Positions 11,200 to 23,020 of a stretch of 64,000 nucleotides of DNA are shown here, in pieces (positions within the stretch are counted from its first letter, which is position 1; each line of letters opens with the position of its first letter). Origin of the DNA: Tubulanus polymorphus (taxonomy: Eukaryota; Nemertea; Palaeonemertea; Tubulaniformes; Tubulanidae); contig NC_134027.1 of NCBI RefSeq assembly GCF_964204645.1, positions 5,382,485-5,446,484 on the forward strand, in the 5' to 3' direction. The notes under the pieces were generated by a model that worked only from the letters and a program-made list of their open reading frames with translations, made no database searches and was not told the origin of the DNA. A program made the position numbers and the translations under genes.

Positions 11200-14100
11200 C
11201 TTTTTGAGAGGATATCGAACTTGAAGCGTGATGTGTTTTATAAACTGTTATTGTACATAGTGTACATAGGAAAGATGATATATATATATATATATAGTAT
11301 ACATACTGAACGCGCGCCGTGTAACCGGAACGATCTACCTCCGTCGAATTCAACTATACAAAACTCTGAATAATCAAATATTTGCAGGGAAATCGTGATT
11401 GCATTAGCGCTGTCATCGTTCGTTTCAATTCGTTATTATTTTGTGTTCCATTATATTTGATCATGTGTAGTTTATTTAAATCATTTATCGACTCGTGTGT
11501 ATATAGTTGCGTAAACTATCAAACTTTCCGGAAATCTCAGAACTCTGGATTGAACCTGGGGCGATCTCCACCGACATTGTGTTCAAAATCATATACATTT
11601 ATCAAGCCGAACTCGCTGAACGGGACTGCCCGTACTTGTGGACATTTTTAGCTAAGTATATTCAGTTTAAAGTAATAACATCGCAATGGTTTTAACGATA
11701 ATAATAGCTTAAATAAACATTTCAATTGAAAGATACTGTTAGATATTCCTTTTAACTGTAAATTTCATGTTATGACTTGTCGCCAGAGATGAATGCATTG
11801 GACGGATTTGGTCAATGACTCATCTCGATTCACTCGCGCCTCCAGCGTGGCATCTTCTCTTTTATTTACAACGGAAACTACTAGTAGTTTTTATTATATT
11901 CATTCAATAACAATACGAGCATTATGATATAGACCATTGAATTAGCAGCGGACACATAGCACAATAACTATGGCAGTGCCCATAAAACACATGAGTCTTC
12001 AAAAGGATTTTAGGGCATTTGAATTAAAAAGTATAGCTACTGGATAAATAAATATGTTGATTAAACCTGATTTTGTCAAATGCAGAAAGCTGGGTTTCTG
12101 TTAAATGTTCGTTGGTCATATAAGGAGGATGTAAATAGTCTAATTATGAAGAGAGAGAGAGAGCGAGAGCTGTGAAACTGTCAGTTCAAATAGTTTAGAT
12201 AATGTACATGTTTATATGCATAGTCCCAGTGCTTCCATTTATATACTGGCGTAGCATAATTCTCTCTGAACCTTGATGTGGAGAAACTTTTCTACTGTTT
12301 TTCTACTGCTATTAAACAGCATTTTGTATTTTTAATAACGATATACATGTACCATCAGAATTATAAATGAATTTTCACTGATTTGTATAATGTACCTATT
12401 ATCTAAGATCAATCAAGATACTATTATGTCCTTGATCAACAACCACTGGATGTAGAAATTTGTGCTGAATTTGACACGTATAGTTTGCCAGTTTTTGGCA
12501 CATGGCGGGAGCTGATTAAACTGCCATTCAGAAACCATCGATTTAATTTGATGATGTAGGGATTATAAAATTTCTTCAGCGCATTTTGTATCTGGTTAGA
12601 TGTTATCGGATCAGATATCTAACTTAAAAATATATATATTGATTAAATCTCGATTCTTTTTACTTATGTTGCATTTTTGTGTTGCAGTTAGAAATTTCAA
12701 TGATGCTGCCAAAAACCATTTTTAATCTGACAACCAGAATGTTTCATGTCTCTAAAATTGAAATTTAGGTTTTCATTAGTTAAATATAATTTCTGGTCAA
12801 AACAAATATTAATGTCATTATGAATGTTAACAATTAGTATAATCGTCTCCTCTGCGAGGAAAGTTTCAACCTCATTTTCTGCAAGCGGAAACAATTTTGA
12901 GAGCATAATCCCTTATCATTCTCCATCCAAATTCATTAGGTACGTATGAAATTAAAGCTGTGGCAGGTGAGGTTGAAATTTGCGAAGATTACCTGAGAAA
13001 AATAGCGAGCAAAAAACTGTAGCTATAGATACTTTGTGAAATAGTCTATAGAAGTAGAGTATTCTTACTTAGTATGTTATCTGATGGTTTGTTCCAACTG
13101 CGATTGGAGGCTTAATATGTATAAATGGAGTTTATTATTTTGATGCACTAAGTTTTATCACACGAAGTTGCTCGTGGTAACGTTTTGTAAATAAATGATG
13201 TATTTTGAATTGTTGTTGTGTATCGCTATTTTACTGGATACCGTTCACCTTCATCGTCAGCGATTCTCTCTAAGGGGAGCTACCACGTCCCAGAGGCTGA
13301 CCCGTAACGGCGAGCATTCTGCATCATCTCCAGGGTGGATCTAGGAAATTGAATGCCCGGGGCCAACAAAAAAGAAAGTGGGGTCCTTTCATGGTATCAG
13401 TAGACATTCGAAAAAAGGTACAGCTACTGAAAGAAGGAGTAAGATTTGTAGGCTTTAAAGATATTTGCCTTGATAAATAGGACAACCTTTATGGGACAGA
13501 ATGCAGGAGGACCAGCCAAAATACCCACTAATATCTCCACCCCTGTATTCATATTCTAAACTTCAAAACTCGGTGCAAAATTAATACATTCCAGATATTT
13601 CTATACAAAATACATACTATGTTGAATATCGCCTGCGTTGGCAAATCGAAAGAAAGTGAAAGTGCATGATGGGGAAATTTTTTTAGATATTTATAGAAGA
13701 CGAACTGAGGGACATGTGATAATGAATCGATATCTCTACACAGTTTTGTACATCGAGTATAGTCCGGTGTGAATATCTATAAAAAGCCTCAATTAAGAAA
13801 GGCAAATACTTCACTGGAAAACCCGGGACATCCCCAAAATGATATTCAAAGATTTATGTGATTTTGATTTTGAAAGTTTGAGTATGCTGAGTCAATGAGG
13901 GAGTGAACCTGTCTGGACATTGATCATTCATTCATCAGGTGCTTATAAGCATCCAGACATGACTTCATTGGGTGTGTACTACCATCACTCATTCAAGAAT
14001 TAATGACTGAAGGAGATAAATATGGCTACTGATGCTGCATTATATTAGGGGTGCGACCAATCAAAGATGATTCATTCAAATGACAGATTTGGTGTGTGTT

Positions 14101-15026
14101 ACCAGACAAACATAAACTATAGTGTACCTGACCTAATGAATGGGCGGGAACTCAAATCATAATAGTCATAACAACGAAATAAGATTATTTAATCGATAAA
14201 GATTGGTATGAACGGGGAGGTGGTATGAATGAGTCTCCGGTCGTATGAATGAGATTTGAGAGGAAGCAGTAAAATGGGTGTTCCCCGTTCATTATGAGTG
14301 AATCACGCGGATGAACGGTGGTGGTACTGCCTGGTGACAACAGCTGTATTTTAAGCGTTCAAGTTAATAACTAGTACATTCAAATACTAACGCGAAAAAA
14401 TTTCTGTTTTCAACAGCTTTCATAGAATTTTTTAAAAACTTTAATAAAACTGAATGAACCGATGCGGTAGTAATTCATAAATGCGATCGAACGCGATCTA
14501 AAGAATTTAGATTTTACGATACCCTCTGATGCTGCCTTGTCAGAAACATCTTGAATTTATGAAGAGTCATCGAGTGCGTGTAAAACAATAAAAACACGCA
14601 GTTGACAATTCTCACGAATAATCAAGTGATATAGAATCTATCAATTCGATTAATCTAAACAACATCTGCAACTTCCACTATTTCGAACCCATCGTAAAAC
14701 ATACTTATTTCAATTGACTCGTACAAAACATGTGCTATCTTCTATTACCTCATTGTTTGAATCGAGCGCATCTTGCATTTTCATAAATCAAAGATTTTAT
14801 CACGTTTTATGTTGTCTCAGCTTACGAGGTTGATGCAGTGCATTTTGTTGGACATCAAAATGGACTCATCAAATGAACAATGATTAATGAAGTCACATTG
14901 TTCTAATAGTGTAAAAATCATGTTCAAGAGACAGGGCAGTTTGTTATATAGCAATGGCCATAAATCTTCCACTGACACACAAAGAACTGGAATTGTGGAA
15001 AAACTGCAGACGAAAGGTCGTCATTG
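11200..15026. other. C/EBP 3' UTR and AT-rich intergenic DNA
   Basis: No coding region seen. A short (AT)n run lies at 11279-11297 and a GA run near 12153-12168. AATAAA signals at 11712 and 13190 could end C/EBP transcripts, giving a 3' UTR of 0.5 or 2.0 kb. The 13900-14340 part is rich in ATGAATGA/TCATTCA words and may be an old dispersed repeat. Nothing else is recognised. Confidence 0.5.
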
Positions 15027-15169
<143 letters not shown>

Positions 15170-15304
15170 TGTCAATAGCAACAGGTGTTACTACAGACAG
15201 TACTGTTACGAACCAACAAAGGGTATCTCACCGGAATTCAAGTGATATTTCACAAAACATTCACTGGTTTCAGTGACGATCATTGTAGACATATGCCACC
15301 TTAG

Positions 15305-15665
15305 TTTAACAACACTAAATGTCACTGATAATTGTTATACATATTTCATCTATATTTCGTATTTCTTTATTGTTTATGTCTCCATCTTATTACTCATTGT
15401 CCTCTGAGACTGTTTGTCTGTGTCAGAATGTGTTTATTGTTGTTTGTCTCACTGTCATGTCACTACTCGTCACCTTTGTTTTTGTATCATTTTCCATGTC
15501 TCAACCTGTCTGAATCTGTGTTATATAAATAGCTATGTGTAAAAATAAAGTCAGTTCCAGTTTTGGTATTCCAAACTGATAGTTCGCTCGTTACTCTTTC
15601 GCTCTGTTCCGGATTTCCGACGTCGACCATTCTTCGAGAATAGGACTGAAAATAGCGTTGCTAAA
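15305..15665 (+). repeat. 5' LTR
   Basis: It carries TTATATAAATAG (a TATA-like box, about 15520) and AATAAA about 25 bp later, the usual promoter and poly(A) layout of an LTR. The LTR is unusual in not starting with TG or ending with CA. Confidence 0.92.
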
Positions 15666-15753
15666 TTGGTGGAGAACCCGGGCAAGTTTTATATTCAACT
15701 GCCCGTATAAGATCCTGGTACCGCGCTCTCAACAGCTAGTTTTCCCCATCACG

Positions 15754-16638
15754 ATGAATATTCTACCACCGGCAGTCGTAGTAACCCTTCAAGAGGCTGG
15801 ATACCACCAGGCACCTCAGAATTGGACTATTAATGCCGAGGAAGGATGTATCAAAGTTTCACTGGCATGGACAGTCCAGTCATCGAAGCCATCGAAAGCG
15901 GTGAAATCGAAGTCTACTCTGAATCGGGACCGTAGACGTATGCAGGAATTCCTGAACCGAAGGATGCTGAAAACAGAAGTTCCGAAGTCAACGAAATCAG
16001 ATAACGCTACCATGGACACAGCGGTCATGACTGTCAACGCGACTCATGATATAAGATCTCAGACAGTTGAGGACGTCATAACTACCGCTGAAATAAAGAA
16101 ATTGGAAGAAACTTCGCAGAAACTTTCAGGTGAACTTGTCGATTTGAAGGTCAATTTAGAATCAAAAGAAAGAACTATTATTGGACAACAAAAAGAAATC
16201 TTTGGACTACAATCAAAATTGGATAAATTAAAAATGCGAAATTATCCTTGTCATTGCGCTAAAGATCCGAAAAACTCTCAAGCATGCGAAGATACATTAA
16301 CTGATATCGGTGATCTTTACGAAGCAGACCAACCGAAAATCATGGCTGCAAAACGATCAGGAATATTATATGAGGTCCGGGTGCAAGATCCAATCTCGAG
16401 AAAATACGCTGATTTCTTTGTGCACTGGGGACAATCATTATCATCAGTTTTCTATGACATTTTGAACAGATACGATTTGGATATAAAATCATTCACCTAT
16501 CGCGAACCAGATTCCAAAAATAAATGCTTGGACATTGATCGAAATACTTCATTGTGCTCGTTACATGAATCAGGAATCATCAAACACTTATGGGATAAAA
16601 AGGGTAGAAATATAGTTTGGTTAGGAATGAGATTTTGA
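15754..16638 (+). CDS. Protein of the LTR element, function unknown (possible Gag-like)
   Basis: The first ATG after the primer-binding site opens a 294-residue frame (MNILPPAVVV...). I do not recognise a catalytic domain. Visible parts: an N-terminal segment with VSLAWTVQ and a basic stretch (TLNRDRRRMQEFLNRR) around residues 38-75; a coiled coil around residues 110-165 (EIKKLEETSQKLSGEL, LDKLKMRNYPCHCA); a small Cys/His cluster (CHCAKDPKNSQAC); and a C-terminal domain of about 100 residues (SGILYEVRVQDPISRKYADF to IVWLGMRF). The frame stays open upstream to 15658. Coiled coil plus basic region could suit an RNA-binding structural protein, but a captured host gene is also possible. Confidence 0.75.
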   Translation: MNILPPAVVVTLQEAGYHQAPQNWTINAEEGCIKVSLAWTVQSSKPSKAVKSKSTLNRDRRRMQEFLNRRMLKTEVPKSTKSDNATMDTAVMTVNATHDIRSQTVEDVITTAEIKKLEETSQKLSGELVDLKVNLESKERTIIGQQKEIFGLQSKLDKLKMRNYPCHCAKDPKNSQACEDTLTDIGDLYEADQPKIMAAKRSGILYEVRVQDPISRKYADFFVHWGQSLSSVFYDILNRYDLDIKSFTYREPDSKNKCLDIDRNTSLCSLHESGIIKHLWDKKGRNIVWLGMRF

Positions 16639-16750
16639 TTAGCTTGTGAATGATCAATACTTTTAATTTGTATAAAAATATTGTTCTCAAATTGATAATT
16701 CTTCATTAAATTCATTTCATCTAATTTTCGGGGACGAAAACTTTCAGAAC

Positions 16751-16764
16751 GTAGTGGGGGAGGA
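16751..16764 (+). other. Polypurine tract of the LTR element
   Basis: The G-rich purine run GTGGGGGAGGA abuts the right LTR, where plus-strand DNA synthesis of LTR elements is primed. Confidence 0.8.
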
Positions 16765-17125
16765 TTTAACAACACTAAATGTCACTGATAATTGTTATAC
16801 ATATTTCATCTATATTTCGTATTTCTTTATTGTTTATGTCTCCATCTTATTACTCATTGTCCTCTGAGACTGTTTGTCTGTGTCAGAATGTGTTTATTGT
16901 TGTTTGTCTCACTGTCATGTCACTACTCGTCACCTTTGTTTTTGTATCATTTTCCATGTCTCAACCTGTCTGAATCTGTGTTATATAAATAGCTATGTGT
17001 AAAAATAAAGTCAGTTCCAGTTTTGGTATTCCAAACTGATAGTTCGCTCGTTACTCTTTCGCTCTGTTCCGGATTTCCGACGTCGACCATTCTTCGAGAA
17101 TAGGACAGAAAATAGCGTTGCTAAA
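16765..17125 (+). repeat. 3' LTR
   Basis: Same length as the 5' LTR and apparently identical except for one base. It is followed by the TTAG target duplication at 17126-17129. Confidence 0.92.
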
Positions 17126-17129
17126 TTAG

Positions 17130-20100
17130 TAGCAATAGGTTATCATAAAATTCAATTCTACAAATATTAAGAGATATGTCATGAACTGCGAGTTGGGCTG
17201 AAAGATGACGTCAAACTGAATAGAATCTGCCAAAATACTCAGTTTCAGTGTTCAGCCAAAAAAAAAATTTTATCTTGAATCGCTGCCAAATTCTTTGGGT
17301 CGCAATAGAAAATCAGGACTCGACCCAAAGAGTCTCATTCAATGAGAACCAGCCAGGCTATTATCAAGACTATTGCGCAACTTCCGAACATGATAGCATG
17401 TGACAACACCTCAAATTTTAATTTGAGTAAATTAAATCGCATGATTTTAGAAAAACTGTCAACATCCTGATGGATTTGTGCATTTGCCAGAAATCATTGC
17501 CGGGAACAATTCGTTACTGAGTCAAAGTCTAGTTTTTTTTTTTAATTTTGGCATAGACCACGCATGGCTGAAAAGTTATTGTGAAATTTCATCCGAACAA
17601 AAGGTGTTCAATAGTATGAAAATTAAACGCCGACTAAGAATAGTTCATTTATCACAAATGACCATGTTTACCTGGCACAACAACGGTAGTCAACTCATTT
17701 TCATAGTCCCGAGATATTTAAATATGCTAAATTTATACATATTTCCACGTAAAGCTAAATAAATCAAGGTTTATTAACTTGTATTATTTAGTCAGTGTTT
17801 TAAAGCTGAACAGCACTTGTTGAAAATACAATCAATATATAAAATAAATTACATGAAAAATTATTGCGTTTCAATTCTTAAAATCTTTGTCGTATGTGTT
17901 TTTATCTGGTAAATATTCATAATCGGATTCAAACAAAGTCATTAGATCAACGGATTCTAAAAATAAAGCTCTTTGTCCTGTCGGTTCAATGAAGTGACCG
18001 ACATTTATCAGAATTACCAATAATGATATTTGCATTGATCTAAAAATGTCATCAGGATTCAATATTCAGTATACATGTACTGGTCAGTTAGTGACCTAAT
18101 AACCTACTCCCATGCATCTGAAAGAAATGATACAAAACGGCTTTTGGAAAAGCTTGACCTGAGAAAAAATTGACAAGGTTTCGCTGTCAATTGTTAGCTG
18201 CCAATCAACAACGTTCCAAATGATAAGAATAAATGCTTAGTCATTGTGTATATACGTAATAGATCTTTCATATTATATATTTTAGATGAAGAGATCGCTA
18301 TCCTCCATCAAGACGCAATAAAACTCTTAAAAATCTCACATATTTTTTATCATAAAACGAGCTCAACACAATGGATATATTTTTTCAGGCAGCTGAAACA
18401 AAGGGTTTGAATGTTATTATCATTTTCCAGTGTGACCGACGTCACAATAAGACCTAAAGCAGACAGCTGGTGTCTATTTATATGTAATAATTGGGCAGTA
18501 GCCAGCAGACTTCGTCGTTTCTAGAAACAGCTATAGACTTTGTACCGAGGAATTCCCCATTCCAAATAACGTTAACGTTCTAAAAGAATAACCGGCGAAC
18601 TCGAAACGATATAATTATTTGGGCTTAAATAAAACTTCAAGATATTCGTCGTCGACTAGTATGCCAGTTATGTTTCTAACCTTGTAGTGTGATCCAAAAT
18701 ATCTAACACTTAACACAGAACACATGATTTAGACTAATTGGATTAAATGATAAAAAACACAATCATTTTAGATAGATAAAGCTTGCAGCATAGTTTCATA
18801 TTTTCAATTGATCTAAACTATCAGTCTGAATTTCTATATGCAATGCAATAATAGCGATATGGTTTAGATATATTTTAGATTATTTACGTATAAGCACTGC
18901 GAGGAATAATGGTACTACTTTCTTTTCAAGTGCCAATAGTGACACGATTTAATTTCCCGTCTGTCCAGGGTTCAAAAAAGCTATATATAGACACTATGTG
19001 GAACACTATTTCATCATTCTATTTGAGTAAGTTTCCTAGCAAATCATCAACAAAAGTAAACAATCCCAACTGCACGATATTGAGGGTCACATATCATGCG
19101 GTTCCCATGTTTGTGCTCGGTTTCTATGAAATCCTTGTGAGAACATCGACTCCTAAATTGATTTAACATTAACTGAAATAATGGAGAAATTAAATCGGAT
19201 TTTAAAATTAAACTTGTTTGTCGAACTGGGCCCTGAATAGAACTTATCAGACATTTTAAACATATGGATCGCGCGAACAGAAAAATATTGATAGTATTTT
19301 GAGAACAATCCCAAGATACCAAATTGATCATTCATTGATGATTGACTGAATGATGCTCTTTAATTGACTATGATTAATCTTTTTTGTATCCATAAAAACT
19401 TGTTTGCAATATCTTTTTGTATGAACGTAAATCTCTTATATATTACAAAACAACATAAAAAATAGACAATCACACGAAACCAAACCATCAATATTTTACC
19501 AAGCATTTTACATATTGCTTCCTCTTCGAACAACATGAAAGAAAAAAATATTTTGTTTTTCTATCAGCTTGAGTCAGATTTAACGTCTCTAGGATTAAGC
19601 CATACATTAAAATTGAACTCAGAGAAGTCGACCCACAAAGATAAACGAGCTTGTGATAGAAATCACAGCCATAAAGAGTCTATTATTTGTTTAAGATGAC
19701 CTCAGGGACAAATGCGGGTTTCAACTCGTTGAAATCTTGGGCCACGTCATTAGATGAGTAGACACCCCTGGATTATTGCTACGTTCGTATCCTGTTTCGA
19801 CCACTTCTGGATCTCAGCCAACTATAGGCGCGCGCCAAAATAATTAATAGCAGCACTTTTTTCTTGAATATTGCGGTTTAAATCGTGAGCACTATAACAA
19901 TATCCCCGGGATCGTAACTGGGCCATAAGTGTATTGACATTCTCAGTTTTTTTTGTCGCGTAATTACTCAATAATTGTTATATTTTCAGAGTCGCCCGAT
20001 GTTTGACAGGGTGCCAAGATTGAGGTGGAGTGATAGTCTGGATTGTTTTGATTACTAGCATTGACAACAATAATGCGAGGTTTATTGATGGGATATGTAA

Positions 20101-23020
20101 AGGCACATCATATCCGGCTATGAGTGAATACAACAAAATATGGACGGCGCGATTCGAAAACATTTCACAACAAACAGCATTTTGAGAACTAACATTTCAA
20201 ACAATTGTTATCCAGTGAAAACTTCAGATGTAAAAATACTATATAAATCATACTTCCTAAGTATTATATATCATTAGTTACTATCATAGTATTTATCATA
20301 CGTCAATTATAGATATTTGCATGCAATTAATTGGATTATTTTTAGGTATGATTTTCCTGGTAAATCGTACAAATACAGATGTTCTAAAGCCGTAAGCTGA
20401 AATTGCATGCAGTTTGTAACTAAGCGGCTTTTATGATATTCACATCATTAACGTCATTCTATTGTGCACAGCAGTGACATCTAATAAAGAATGATTTTAC
20501 ACTCCTTTTAAAAATCAATCAATTCTTTTCATTTCCAATGATTTTCTGATCAGAAATGATAACGCGAATCAAAATAACAAATCCTAATTCTGAAATCCAA
20601 TTTTTAACGCAACTATTGCCACATACTCCGCAGATGATTTCGGCAATCAATTCTTTCAAAAGTATATAATATTCAATGAAGATTACCCTGACTATTCGAC
20701 AACTTGGACAATGCAACGGGTTTTTCTACTTTACGTGAACAATGTCAAATTAAATATTGCACGACGATTACAAAAAATTATACGGATGTTATCTGAATTT
20801 TATTTGAAGGCTTTGAATCGAGAAAGTGATTCACGCGCCATAGATAATGTGTATTGAAGGCGCACATATCACACTCTCCCTACTGGTGAGCCATCGAAAA
20901 CAAGTTTTTGATAAAAAGCATGCGGGCACGATCCTCCGTTGTGGTGTCGCGTGCCAGACAACATTTATATTCAATAGTTGACAAAACACTCAAAGATCTT
21001 TGAGCAAATAAGAAAAATCAACGCAATTGGACCCTATTCTAAGATTAGTCGCAATAAAGTAGTTTCACTAGATTTTTTTTTATCTCATCAACTACTGTCA
21101 GCACGTGCGAGTCCTTATAAGGACGGCGACCAAATAGATTACTGGTGTCGTGACAAAATTGGCGCAAGTTCAACTTGCTCTTAAAAATATCTTTTCATCC
21201 TCGATATAATCGATAGAAATTAAGATGGGCGCCACCTTTCATGATCATGCATTTCGAATTGAAAAGAACAACATCGAAAAAATACCATCAATTTCGTAAT
21301 ATTCGGAAACGAACAAAGATTGATATAGTTGTGAAAATATAGAAAAAAAGAAAATCTTTTTGTAGCACACAATCTTTGGTGCGAATCATAACCTTTCGTA
21401 TAGAATGTTTATGAGATAAAAAGTTAAGGGTGCCATTGTAATGGGAGTAGGCCAGGTCACCTGTCAAAATAACAAGTACACTGGTCAACGAGTTGCAAAG
21501 TCTACACGCAGAAAAAAACATATTTTAATAAAAACTAAAAAATGAAATTTAATCTTATTCTATGAAAGGCGATCAGTATTGATGGGTAAATAAACGGTAA
21601 TAAGAGGATTGAAAATAAAGGCAATGATCAATTTGCAAACAAATTTAGCATCAAAAACACCTGATACTTGACTAAAGTTTATTCAGTAAATAATGTCGGA
21701 ACGTCAATATCCTATTAATGATTAATTTTCAAATGACATAGGACCAAAGCATCACATGTCACTAGATAGAGGAACAGCACGGTCACATTTCAATAACAAT
21801 AGAAAATGTGAAAAAATAACTACCGGTTTATTGATGTATCGGAAATGTGTTTTTCGTTTATCAGGAAGATGTGAATAGCAACAATTTATCAATGCAACAA
21901 TTATCAATTCCTCCAAGTACAATCTTATCAACATCGATAAATTAGCCGAGAACATAAAAACTGGTCTTCATAAAAAAAAAAAAACAATTTTCATTGCATC
22001 TATCATAATTCATTATTTGAGCTCCTCAAAAGATTTTGTAACAGGGGGCACCACTTATTTGACTTGCTTTTTCCCAATTTTTCCCTGACATGTAGGTTGT
22101 TTTCTCTGACTCGATCTGCTAAGAATCTAATCAATTTACACAGACAAATACGTAAGACATCGATGGAAACTGTTTGATTTTACACGCAATCTAATAATCT
22201 CAACAAATTTCCGACTTTTAGCTTTTTTTCTACAAAATTCCCTGAATACCAGGTAAGTGGTTGGCAGCCAGCGTAAGTAACAGCCGGCTGAACTGCTAGT
22301 GTAATTTTCCACGGCTATTTCATAAATGATTCTAACATGTTTTTTCTATTCATGTGACGCGTGAAATGCGAAGTCGGACAAAAATATAGTTCCGGAAAAA
22401 CCTGAATGATAAATATAGAATTTCAATAGCAGCGGTCTATATACAAAACACGTGTCAGGACAATATTATGTGAAAAATGAATCATTGAGTCAGAACGAAG
22501 TTCATCTAGTGTGCTTAAATCAATTCAAATATTTTAGAGGAAAACGAATGATGTCGGATAATGTGAACATACATCGCTCCATTTGCACATACGTAGTGAC
22601 ATCTGCTGCTCTGTTTACCAGCAGCAAAAATAATCCAATATCCGAAGAGTTTACCGGTATCACCAGTCGCTGCACACCGACAATACACAATAACAGAATT
22701 AAAACCGAAAAATCAAATTGCTCAAAAATTCATATTTCAGCGGTTGCCAACATGTGGGTTACTCTCTGTTACATGGCGCATAGGAATTGCAACGTAAAAC
22801 TTCATCTCCAAATCTTAGCTTTGAATTCAGTTATTTACGTATATATGCGTTAAATTTGACTACTTTGAATAGTATCGAAAGCAAAAAATTGATATAATGC
22901 GTAGGCGTACGTTGAATGATTAATACGTGATTAAATTCTACTGATAACTTCAATGAGATAAAAACAGATGAATCATTCCTAGTATTTATAAACGATGAAC
23001 ACAGATACACGTGATAGAAT
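17130..23020. other. Gene-free stretch of about 5.9 kb
   Basis: AT-rich with many stops in all frames. A perfect C/EBP consensus ATTGCGCAAC lies at 17372-17381, followed by an ETS-like CTTCCG; this might be a distal element of the C/EBP gene. The frame at 22452-22853 (133 residues) shows no domain or low-complexity bias and is probably chance. No RNA gene is seen. Confidence 0.55.

Larger units (their letters stand above)
15305..17125 (+). mobile_element. Young non-autonomous LTR retrotransposon
   Basis: Two direct repeats of 361 bp (15305-15665 and 16765-17125) differ, as far as I can see by eye, at one base (GGACTGAA versus GGACAGAA). Their ends are short inverted repeats, TTTAAC...GCTAAA. 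The unit is flanked by a 4-bp duplication TTAG (15301-15304 and 17126-17129). Just after the left repeat is a primer-binding-site-like TGGTGGAGAACCCGGGCA (15667-15684), which could pair with a tRNA 3' end; just before the right repeat is a polypurine tract, GTGGGGGAGGA. The 1.1-kb interior has no reverse transcriptase, integrase or protease, so it must depend on a partner element. Near-identical LTRs imply a recent insertion. Confidence 0.93.

Noticed and set aside
15319-15532. Short frames repeated at 16779-16992
   Set aside because: They lie inside the two LTRs and only reflect the direct repeat.
22452-22853. 133-codon frame
   Set aside because: No similarity, domain or splice support in a gene-free stretch; expected by chance.
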